Source: Tritrichomonas musculus
Taxonomy: Eukaryota > Parabasalia > Tritrichomonadida > Tritrichomonadidae
Length of the DNA: 64,000 nt
Reading direction: 5' to 3'
NCBI GenBank assembly: GCA_039105265.1
Contig: JAPFFF010000001.1
Location: 7,750,001 to 7,814,000 of the forward strand
Under the pieces are notes generated by a model. The model did no database searches and was not told the origin of the DNA. It saw nothing but the letters and a program-made list of their open reading frames with translations. This document shows, in pieces, positions 9,991-18,692 of this stretch (the stretch's first letter is position 1; each line of letters opens with the position of its first letter). A program made the position numbers and the translations under genes.

Positions 9991-11330
9991 ACATTTTAAC
10001 AAAAAGATAAAAATATTTTTTTTTTAACCAAATTGTAGACCGTTTATTATTGCTTGGCCTGAGTACTCAGGCTGATTCCGTAGCTCTGAAATCAAGAAAT
10101 AAGCATTACTCACCACTCTCATTCAGCTACTGACATCATAAACTAGCACATTTGTTGAAATTGCGGACAATAAAGATCATACTAATACGAAAATATAATT
10201 ATTTCAAATGTATCTTCCCAATTACCATAAAACACGACTTAAAATCAAAAATAAATGCATATATGCGAAGGTTCTACGAAATCACTTGAGAAGAATTTCA
10301 TCAAAATTTATAAATGTTTAGTATTTTCTAAATATTTACCCAAATTTACTTATAATAAAGCTCTCAAATGGTTTTACAATTACTTTTTATTTATTTTTAT
10401 TGCTTTCCCCTTATTTTTGGCTCAAAAATTTGCTCGTTTTATATTAGAAAGAGGCTATTTTGCAATTAAAAATCGTAATAATGATAAATACACTTGATTT
10501 TATTTAATAATTACAAAATCAATGTAATATATAATACCTTTTAATACTTTTGTACAGTTAGTATGAATGTCTTCTACCAAGTTGAATAAGCATTCAAAAT
10601 ATTGAATATATTCTTTGAAATATTTATAGTTTTATATTTTTTTAAAAAAATAATTACTTAATTTTAAAATAGGAAATTAAAAAACTTATTTTTTATTTAT
10701 ATTTAAGATAAATGAAAATAAATATATATATTATAATAAATTATATATTTTATATAATTATGAAGATATTATCATTTTTTTTTTATTTAAACATATAAAC
10801 ATTAGTATCTTAGAAAATAAGCCAGATTTCTTTTAAAAAAAAAAATCATAAAACTAAAATTCATATTAAAACTAAATAAAAAGTTAAAATAATTAACACA
10901 AAGAAATAATATCACAATAAAATATCTGATATAAAGAACTTAGATGCTCTTATTTTATTAATAAAATTGTTTTGTTTGATATTTTTAACTCTTGCATTAA
11001 AAAATGTAATAAATTTTAAAAAAATATAGATTAGAATTTCATTTATAAAATTTTCTTGACCTTATAAAACAAAAATTTGGCTACAAATAGATATCTTCGC
11101 GTCAATTTTAAAATTACATTAAAATAAACAAGTGATCTTGAAGTACATATCTGAAAAATGGAATAATATTTGGGCATCCTTTTTAAGATTGAACAATTTA
11201 TGTTATTTTAAACATTGAGTTCAACGTTGATGGATTTGTGTGGCGAGCATGCCTGTAATATTAAATTAAAAATCTTCAAAGATTCATATGAACCAATTGG
11301 TTTGAAGCTTTATTGTGAAAATTTTAATTG
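9991..11330. other. AT-rich intergenic DNA with one perfect palindrome
   Basis: No convincing gene. A perfect 16-bp palindrome, GCCTGAGTACTCAGGC, lies at 10057-10072 in a small island less AT-rich than its surroundings (10030-10190). A weak 80-codon ORF lies at 10255. The rest is A/T runs. Confidence 0.5.
10255..10497 (+). CDS. Doubtful 80-aa ORF with one hydrophobic segment
   Basis: An ATG-initiated frame, MHICEGSTKSLEKNFIK, with a hydrophobic stretch (WFYNYFLFIFIAFPLFLA) that could span a membrane. Composition is dominated by Phe/Lys/Tyr, as random AT-rich DNA would give. No initiator motif, no family, no neighbour within 2 kb. Listed only because it exceeds chance length slightly. Confidence 0.2.
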   Translation: MHICEGSTKSLEKNFIKIYKCLVFSKYLPKFTYNKALKWFYNYFLFIFIAFPLFLAQKFARFILERGYFAIKNRNNDKYT

Positions 11331-11332
11331 AA

Positions 11333-11927
11333 AATGGCCTTGGACCAGCTCAAATAGCCTTGGGCCAATTATTGATTGCACGGTCTTTTATTATTTCAAC
11401 AACTGTTGGTCTTCCATAATTGTATTAATGTGAATTGATAATGTATTCAATTTTTTTGAGATAAATTCTGAAGAGTTTGTATTGTTTATCATCTTCAAAA
11501 CAATACAAATTAACCTTTAAAAATGATCCTTTAAGGTTAATTTATATCAGAAAATATCTTGTACTATATTGTGAGAGAAAAATTAGACCTCTTAGTTAAG
11601 AAAGGTGGCCGTTAATTTATTTGTCTCAAAGTTCGTTAAAATTCTGTCCAATTTTGTTATCTTCTCTCAAACTTTGTTAGGATTTTGAGAGGAAAATAAA
11701 ATTTTTAATTTGTAAGAAGCATTCAAAACATAAGGAAGTTTGAAATAAAATTACGAAGTTCGTAATTTACGAACTTTGAGACAAATAAATTAACGGCCAC
11801 CTTTCTTAACTAAGAGGTCTATTATTATACTTTCAAAATTGACAGCTTTCACAAAATTATTAATAAAAAGTCATTCTCTCAATTAAAATAATTGGTCCAA
11901 GACCATTTGAGCAGGTCTAAGACAATA
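11333..11927. repeat. Older ~41-bp inverted repeat enclosing a younger MITE
   Basis: Left arm 11333-11373 and right arm 11887-11927 are imperfect inverted copies (about 80% identical by eye) sharing the motifs TTGG(A/T)CCA and ATTTGAGC. The similarity may extend further inward. Between the arms lie two small hairpins (GTATTGTTT/AAACAATAC near 11.48-11.51 kb; AAATTAACCTT/AAGGTTAATTT at 11507-11543) and the nearly perfect TA-flanked element at 11586. The outer arms are more diverged than the inner ones, so the inner element probably inserted into the older one. Confidence 0.65.
11586..11819. mobile_element. MITE with 51-bp perfect terminal inverted repeats and TA target duplication
   Basis: The left terminal repeat (11586-11636) starts GACCTCTTAGTTAAGAAAGG; the right (11769-11819) is its perfect inverted copy. 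Both ends are flanked by TA (11584-11585 and 11820-11821), the target duplication of the Tc1/mariner superfamily. The 132-bp interior has no ORF and contains a smaller hairpin around CTCTCAAA/TTTGAGAG. At 234 bp with no transposase, this is a non-autonomous element that some mariner-type transposase would mobilise. Perfect arms suggest recent activity or arm-to-arm correction. Confidence 0.8.
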
Positions 11928-12022
11928 GGATTAACTGTAAAGAATTGTCAATTTTTTAGCGCATTGCCACTTGCTTTGTTGAATGAAAGACTATTCTTTT
12001 AGTATATTCAATAAATTAATTA

Positions 12023-12373
12023 AGGTCAAATCAAAAACGATAAGACACCTATAAACCATTCAATTTAATTTTTTTTTCAATAGTTCAGAAAAAATCGTTG
12101 ATTGAAATTTTCACTTTTTGAACGAAGAATTTTTTTTTTCTAACCTCCAAAAAATTAACAGAACATCGATTGCAGCGAATTAGACTGGAATTTTCATTAG
12201 GTCTTTTCTATACCCATTGATACATTAATAGTATTTATCAAGGCATTGGTGCAATATAAATTTTGGTCTAATTCGCAGTGTTCATTGCATTTCGATCAAA
12301 GCAAAATAAAAATTAAAATAAAAAATTTTTCATAAACCATTGAAAATGAGTCTTATCGTTTTTGATTAGACTT
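12023..12373. mobile_element. TA-flanked inverted-repeat element, mariner-like
   Basis: The ends match over about 24 bp with two differences (outer bases AGGTC/AAGTC, then AATCAAAAACGATAAGAC) and are flanked by TA at 12021-12022 and 12374-12375. A second internal inverted pair, GCGAATTAGAC / GTCTAATTCGC, lies near 12.18 and 12.28 kb, so much of the 350 bp can fold back. No ORF. The TIR sequence differs from that of the neighbouring MITE at 11586, so this is a second family. Confidence 0.7.
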
Positions 12374-12397
12374 TATATAGAATTTAATAAAAAAGAA

Positions 12398-12429
<32 letters not shown>

Positions 12430-12549
12430 TCAGAAAAAATATTTCCGAAAAAAGTTGATTTTTCGGAAACATTTTTGTGAATTTTTTGGTTGTATGATAA
12501 AAAAAAGTTCAAAATATTTTCCAAAAAAGTTGTTTGTTGTTTTAAAAAC

Positions 12550-12551
<2 letters not shown>

Positions 12552-12589
<38 letters not shown>
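12552..12589 (+). repeat. Poly-T tract
   Basis: An uninterrupted run of about 37 T, adjoining the 17-bp AT satellite. Shorter T and A runs lie at 12.40-12.43 kb. Confidence 0.8.
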
Positions 12590-12591
<2 letters not shown>

Positions 12592-12604
12592 AAAACCTCT
12601 AATT

Positions 12605-13240
12605 AATAATTAATTTTAAATATAATTAATATTTTAATATAATTAATATTTTAATATAATTAATATTTAAATATAATTAATATTTTAATATTAATTTAAT
12701 ATTTAAATATAATTAATATTTTAATATAATTAATATTTTAATATAATTAATATTTTAATATAATTAATATTTTAATATAATTAATATTTTAATATAATTA
12801 ATATTTTAATATAATTAATATTTTAATATAATTAATATTTTAATATAATTAATATTTTAATATAATTAATATTTTAATATAATTAATATTTTAATATAAT
12901 TAATATTTTAATATAATTAATATTTTAATATAATTAATATTTAAATATAATTAATATTTAAATATAATTAATATTTAAATATAATTATATTTAATTACGA
13001 AATTAATTAATTTTAATTAATATTTAAATAATTAATATTCAAAAAATTAATATTTAAATAATTAATATTTAATTAATTTAATATTTAATTAATTTAATAT
13101 TTAATTAATTTAATATTTAATTAATTAATATTCAAATAATTAATATATAAAAAATAAATATATAAAAAATTTATATTTAAATAATTAATATTTAAATAAT
13201 TAATACTGAAATAATTAATAATTGTTGAAAAAATCCTTAT
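12605..13240 (+). repeat. 17-bp AT minisatellite (TTAATATAATTAATATT)n
   Basis: About 22 head-to-tail copies of TTAATATAATTAATATT run from about 12.6 to 13.0 kb. They are almost free of change in the centre and degrade at both edges. Related but shorter phrases (AATATTTAATTAATT) continue to about 13.22 kb. The array is pure A/T and ends about 30 bp before the promoter of the repeat-rich surface-protein gene, so two unrelated tandem arrays sit side by side. Confidence 0.9.
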
Positions 13241-13256
13241 AAATCGTTTTTGGATT

Positions 13257-13261
13257 TCACT
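13257..13261 (+). promoter_or_regulatory. Inr-type initiator TCACT
   Basis: TCACT ends 10 bp before the ATG at 13272 and fits the trichomonad initiator consensus TCA-Py-(T/A), in which transcription starts at the A. This supports the ATG at 13272 as the start. Confidence 0.55.
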
Positions 13262-13271
13262 TTACTTTTTG

Positions 13272-16200
13272 ATGTTTTTATTTTTCTTTATATTTATCAA
13301 ATTTTTATTAGGAGAAGTGCTAGAAGAGTCTTCTGATAACCAAAATGTAGAATCTTCCGACAACCAAGGTGGACAAGAATCATCCGACCAAGGAGGACAA
13401 GAATCATCCGATCAAGGAGGACAAGAATCATCTGACCAAGGTGGACAAGAATCATCCGACCAAGGTGGACAAGAATCATCTGACCAAGGCGGACAAGAAT
13501 CATCCGATCAAGGTGGACAAGAATCATCCGACCAAGGTGGACAAGAATCATCTGACCAAGGCGGACAAGAATCATCCGATCAAGGTGGACAAGAATCATC
13601 CGACCAAGGTGGACAAGAATCATCTGACCAAGGAGGACAAGAATCATCTGACCAAGGAGGACAAGAATCATCCGATCAAGGTGGACAAGAATCATCTGAC
13701 CAAGGTGGACAAGAATCATCCGATCAAGGTGGACAAGAATCATCTGACCAAGGTGGACAAGAATCATCCGATCAAGGTGGACAAGAATCATCTGACCAAG
13801 GTGGACAAGAATCATCTGACCAAGGTGGACAAGAATCATCTGACCAAGGTGGACAAGAATCATCTGACCAAGGTGGACAAGAATCATCCGATCAAGGTGG
13901 ACAAGAATCATCCGACCAAGGTGGACAAGAATCATCTGACCAAGGTGGACAAGAATCATCCGATCAAGGTGGACAAGAATCATCTGACCAAGGTGGACAA
14001 GAATCATCCGATCAAGGTGGACAAGAATCATCTGACCAAGGTGGACAAGAATCATCTGACCAAGGTGGACAAGAATCATCCGATCAAGGTGGACAAGAAT
14101 CATCCGACCAAGGTGGACAAGAATCATCCGATCAAGGTGGACAAGAATCATCCGATCAAGGTGGACAAGAATCATCCGATCAAGGTGGACAAGAATCATC
14201 CGACCAAGGTGGACAAGAATCATCTGACCAAGGAGGACAAGAATCATCTGACCAAGGTGGACAAGAATCATCTGACCAAGGAGGACAAGAATCATCCGAT
14301 CAAGGTGGACAAGAATCATCTGACCAAGGTGGACAAGAATCATCTGACCAAGGTGGACAAGAATCATCTGACCAAGGAGGACAAGAATCATCCGACCAAG
14401 GAGGACAAGAATCATCTGACCAAGGTGGACAAGAATCATCTGACCAAGGTGGACAAGAATCATCCGATCAAGGTGGACAAGAATCATCTGACCAAGGAGG
14501 ACAAGAATCATCTGACCAAGGTGGACAAGAATCATCCGACCAAGGTGGACAAGAATCATCCGACCAAGGTGGACAAGAATCATCCGACCAAGGTGGACAA
14601 GAATCATCCGACCAAGGTGGACAAGAATCATCCGACCAAGGTGGACAAGAATCATCTGACCAAGGTGGACAAGAATCATCCGATCAAGGTGGACAAGAAT
14701 CATCTGACCAAGGTGGACAAGAATCATCTGACCAAGGAGGACAAGAATCATCTGACCAAGGTGGACAAGAATCATCCGACCAAGGTGGACAAGAATCATC
14801 CGACCAAGGTGGACAAGAATCATCCGACCAAGGTGGACAAGAATCATCTGACCAAGGTGGACAAGAATCATCCGATCAAGGTGGACAAGAATCATCCGAT
14901 CAAGGTGGACAAGAATCATCTGACCAAGGTGGACAAGAATCATCTGACCAAGGTGGACAAGAATCATCCGATCAAGGTGGACAAGAATCATCTGACCAAG
15001 GTGGACAAGAATCATCTGACCAAGGTGGACAAGAATCATCTGACCAAGGTGGACAAGAATCATCTGACCAAGGCGGACAAGAATCATCCGACAACCAACC
15101 AGCACCAGAATCTTCTTCTGTTGGACCAGTTCCAGTTGAATGCCTTGTTGATAATTGCGAAACATGCGTTCCAGGTGAATCACATACATGCCAGTCATGT
15201 AAGTCAGGATATACCTTAGGATCAGATGGAAAAGAATGCGTTCCAATTTCAGATGCTAATTTATGCGTGACTGTTGTTCCTGGATGTGCTCTATGTGATC
15301 CTAAAGAGACGTCAAAATGCATTGAATGCAAATACAATTATGGACTTAAAGGTGGATACTGCACTGAATGTGGTGATCAATTATTTAATAGTACAACAAC
15401 TCCATGCAAGCCTGAATGCACAATTGACAATTGTTCAGAATGTTTATTGGAAAATAATATCTTATATTGCAAATATTGTTCCGATGGATTTACAACAAGT
15501 GAAGACCGAAAATCATGCGTTTCAGATTTCAAGTGCTCTGATATCATTGGATGCACCAGATGCAATGAATCAAATCAATGCGTTGAATGTAACGCAGGCG
15601 GACACTTTGTTTTAGTTGAAGTGGAAGGTTCAGCTTTTTGCGATTGCGCTGATGGATATGTTGGAGATATCAAAACAATGAGTTGCGTAGCAAATGCTAC
15701 ATGTGGAGAAACTGTGACAAATTGCGAACAATGCACAACACCAACTCAATGCATTTACTGTGAAAATGAATATGGTCTTACCGACAAAGGACTTTGCGAG
15801 AAATGCCCATCTGGCAAATACCAAGCATCATACTTACCTTGCATTCCTGATTGTGCAACATCAATCGCTAATTGTAGAGGATGTGGATATGATGAATCCA
15901 GAACCTTAGTATGCGGCTCTTGTGAAGATAATTATTTACCATCCAAAGACGGAAAGTCATGTATTCAAAGAGAAGAAATCGATTGCCCTCAATTATTTGG
16001 CTGTGCTAAATGCTTAAAAGGATTTGAAGACACGTGTACAGTATGCGATTCAACAAAACACTTTAAACTTTCAGCTCTTAAACCTGGCACATGCGTTTGT
16101 GATGACCAATACGATTTCATAGATAACCAATGCATTGAAGCAATCCAACCAGAATTACCTCCAACAGTTCCAACAGGTGAATCAACAGAGAAATTAGATA

Positions 16201-17285
16201 ATAATAAAGGTGTTACAATTGATGGAGATGTTGCAACTGTTGATGAACAAAGCAAACTTCCAGCAGATAAAACAGCTTATGTTTTCGATCTTCCTCCAAC
16301 AGTTTCAACTGTTGTTATTCCAGAAATCAGCAAAGAAATGCATATTACAATCCCTGAAGCCACAGGTAACAAAGCAGTTACAATTAATTCTACATCATCC
16401 AAAACTCCAGTTGTTGTTACTTGCGATTCTGCAAGTTCAAATCTTGTAGTTCCAGCTGAAAATGACATCACAATTAGCAGTTCAGGATCATTAACCATCA
16501 ATCCAATGGAAGAAGGAAAAACTGATGTAGAAATTGGAAATCTTAGACCATCTGGTGACAGCTTAACATTAACTTCAAATGCTAACATTACTATTGATGA
16601 ATTAGATATTTATGGCACTAAAACTGTTACAGGTGATGAGAGCCCAGACAAGCAAACCAAATGCACAAATGCACGACTTGCAAGAGGAGCAACATTTACC
16701 CCACAAAGCTTGAATATTGAAAACATTGAAGTTGGTCTTCTTTCAAAAGTTTTGTTAAATAGAGAACCATCAAATGTTCATATTGGTAAATTTATCGTTG
16801 ATTACAATCGAACTCAACTTGCAAGTATTCCAATTCCTCTTTTATTCTCAAAAGTACTTCCAGATCTTGCTAACACTCATTTAGAAATGAAAACAATATC
16901 AGCTGATCAAAATCTCCAAGAAGAAGAAAAATTCACAATTGCTCAATTCAAAGATTTTGATGGAAGCGTTGATTCCGAGAAAGTCAGGCTACAATGCGAG
17001 AATTTGTCAGCTAATTTTGACACTGCAGGAAACACAGGATTTAATCTTAACAATAAGAAATGCGAGAAAACAGACGAAGGTTATGATTTGGTTCTCACAA
17101 AACAAGTCGGAGATGATGGTGGTAAGAAGGATAAAGGATTATCAGGCGGTGCAATTGCTGGTATTGTTATTGCTTGTATCGTTGTTGTTGCAGCTATCAT
17201 CGCTCTTCTTGTTTACTTCCTTGTCATCAAAAAGAAGAATCAATCAACAACGTCAACACAAGGAGACTCGTCAATTGCTATTTAA
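13272..17285 (+). CDS. Giant surface protein: 71 GGQESSDQ repeats, Cys-rich domain, C-terminal membrane anchor
   Basis: 1337 residues from the ATG at 13272. The first ~15 residues (MFLFFFIFIKFLLGEV) form a signal peptide. From 13368, 71 exact copies of GGQESSDQ follow, then one GGQESSDNQ ending near 15098, giving a long hydrophilic Ser/Asp/Gln stalk. Residues about 620-955 are Cys-rich with repeated CxxC spacing (NCETC, CQSC, CALC, CIEC, NCSECL), as in EGF/furin-like or variant-surface-protein modules. Residues about 960-1280 are Thr/Val/Pro-rich and beta-like. A single span (GAIAGIVIACIVVVAAIIAL) precedes a basic, Ser/Thr-rich tail of about 20 residues. This is a type I plasma-membrane protein; adhesion or a protective coat is inferred. 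Stop TAA plus A gives the trichomonad UAAA signal. The family name is not certain. Confidence 0.9.
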   Translation: MFLFFFIFIKFLLGEVLEESSDNQNVESSDNQGGQESSDQGGQESSDQGGQESSDQGGQESSDQGGQESSDQGGQESSDQGGQESSDQGGQESSDQGGQESSDQGGQESSDQGGQESSDQGGQESSDQGGQESSDQGGQESSDQGGQESSDQGGQESSDQGGQESSDQGGQESSDQGGQESSDQGGQESSDQGGQESSDQGGQESSDQGGQESSDQGGQESSDQGGQESSDQGGQESSDQGGQESSDQGGQESSDQGGQESSDQGGQESSDQGGQESSDQGGQESSDQGGQESSDQGGQESSDQGGQESSDQGGQESSDQGGQESSDQGGQESSDQGGQESSDQGGQESSDQGGQESSDQGGQESSDQGGQESSDQGGQESSDQGGQESSDQGGQESSDQGGQESSDQGGQESSDQGGQESSDQGGQESSDQGGQESSDQGGQESSDQGGQESSDQGGQESSDQGGQESSDQGGQESSDQGGQESSDQGGQESSDQGGQESSDQGGQESSDQGGQESSDQGGQESSDQGGQESSDQGGQESSDQGGQESSDQGGQESSDQGGQESSDQGGQESSDQGGQESSDQGGQESSDQGGQESSDQGGQESSDNQPAPESSSVGPVPVECLVDNCETCVPGESHTCQSCKSGYTLGSDGKECVPISDANLCVTVVPGCALCDPKETSKCIECKYNYGLKGGYCTECGDQLFNSTTTPCKPECTIDNCSECLLENNILYCKYCSDGFTTSEDRKSCVSDFKCSDIIGCTRCNESNQCVECNAGGHFVLVEVEGSAFCDCADGYVGDIKTMSCVANATCGETVTNCEQCTTPTQCIYCENEYGLTDKGLCEKCPSGKYQASYLPCIPDCATSIANCRGCGYDESRTLVCGSCEDNYLPSKDGKSCIQREEIDCPQLFGCAKCLKGFEDTCTVCDSTKHFKLSALKPGTCVCDDQYDFIDNQCIEAIQPELPPTVPTGESTEKLDNNKGVTIDGDVATVDEQSKLPADKTAYVFDLPPTVSTVVIPEISKEMHITIPEATGNKAVTINSTSSKTPVVVTCDSASSNLVVPAENDITISSSGSLTINPMEEGKTDVEIGNLRPSGDSLTLTSNANITIDELDIYGTKTVTGDESPDKQTKCTNARLARGATFTPQSLNIENIEVGLLSKVLLNREPSNVHIGKFIVDYNRTQLASIPIPLLFSKVLPDLANTHLEMKTISADQNLQEEEKFTIAQFKDFDGSVDSEKVRLQCENLSANFDTAGNTGFNLNNKKCEKTDEGYDLVLTKQVGDDGGKKDKGLSGGAIAGIVIACIVVVAAIIALLVYFLVIKKKNQSTTSTQGDSSIAI
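13368..15098 (+). repeat. 24-bp coding minisatellite, 72 units
   Basis: Seventy-one 24-bp units, each encoding GGQESSDQ, plus a final 27-bp unit. DNA differs between units only at silent sites: GGT/GGA/GGC for the first Gly, and TCT-GAC, TCC-GAT or TCC-GAC for Ser-Asp. No amino-acid change occurs within the array. Because the unit is a multiple of three, several other frames on both strands stay open over the whole array and yield spurious long ORFs. Confidence 0.97.
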
Positions 17286-18692
17286 AATAATTCAATACGC
17301 TTTGATTATTTATAAGAAGAATATTTTTGCTTTTTTAACAAAAAAAACGAAAATATCATTTTTTTTTTTTTTCTGATTGTGTAAAATATTACAAATAATA
17401 AATTAATTCTTCTTTCTTAAAAATAAATATTTCCAATATCAATAAAAAAGAAATAATTCAAGTGTTAAAAAAATTCCGCGCTTGTAAATTAATCTCAATC
17501 AATAATATATAATATAAAAAAAAATTAAAATTTCATCAGGATTTGTCAGATGATTCTTCTCGACAACAAAGCTTTAGCAAAGACTAATTTTATTGATTAA
17601 AAGTTAAGATAAAAATTAAAATAATTGTATATATTGATTAATATTTTGTAACGAGTTGCTAATATAGATGAATAAATCATGATTTTGCTATTATTTGGAA
17701 TTAATCAGGGTTAATTGATTTTTTTTCTAATATTTTTTTTGTTGCTTTTGATCCTTATTTGGTTGATTATTCAGATGATTTTTCAGATCACAAATCACTT
17801 TGAAATTATAAACTGAAAGTAAAAACTCAGACCACTAATTGAATATAATTTGAATACTTTATATGATCGTTATAATTTTTTTATATTCAAATTCTTGATC
17901 GTATATACGCTTTTATATTCAAAAAATGGTATGAGTTTTTTCCCAATTGAATTTTATTAATTTTCAATGATTAATGATTTAAAATTGAATAAAAATGGGT
18001 TTTACTAAAAAAATAGTTTTGCTCTTTTTTTTCATTATGATCGCTTTCTATTTTCATGAAAATTAATATAAAAATAATTTTCTTATTGTAAAAAAACAGT
18101 TGATACGTACTGCGCTATGTCGTGCTGTTCAATGAGATATGATCAAAAAATAAAAAGAGTAAAAAACATTTTTTGGCGCATAACTGATAATTTTTAATGA
18201 CAGCTTCTTGTTGTTGAGTGTATTACGTGAAATTTGGTGTTTTTGATTGAAAATTGGTTAAAAATTTTATATCTGAATAGATCTAATAATATAACAAATT
18301 GTAATGTTTAAAGAGTAAAAAAATTCTTTGATGCATATTTAGCGATTGCTTGAAGTTTTTGCTGAGATATTGATGAAATTCGTAAAAAAAAAAAGATTGG
18401 TAAATAAGATTTTGAGATAAAATTTTATAAAATTTTAAAAATGAGAAGAAATATTTTATGTCATAATAATTGAGGGAAAAAATAGTGGTCTGCCTTTTTA
18501 CTTTAAGTTTACATATGCCATATCTCCAAAATCCATTTTTAATGATAAATATAAATTTATATTTAACACGAAATACAATTATTGAAAAATAATATATCCA
18601 ATTTTTAAAATAAAACTAGTTTTGAATATTCAAGAAAAATATGTGAATTTGTTTGTAAGGAAATTTTGTAAAATTTTCAAAATTTTATTAAA
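17286..18692. other. AT-rich intergenic DNA
   Basis: About 1.4 kb with no ORF worth calling, no RNA gene and no tandem array. T and A runs are common. No TCA-Py-(A/T) motif lies close to the downstream ATG. Confidence 0.5.

Noticed and set aside
13368-15098. CRISPR-like regular repeat
   Set aside because: Units are contiguous without spacers, coding in frame, and in a eukaryotic genome.
13297-15246. 649-codon minus-strand frame and a 616-codon plus-strand frame across the repeat array
   Set aside because: Both are by-products of the 24-bp unit, which keeps several frames open; they lack initiator context and encode only MILVHLGQ- or VDKNHPTK-type periodic peptides.
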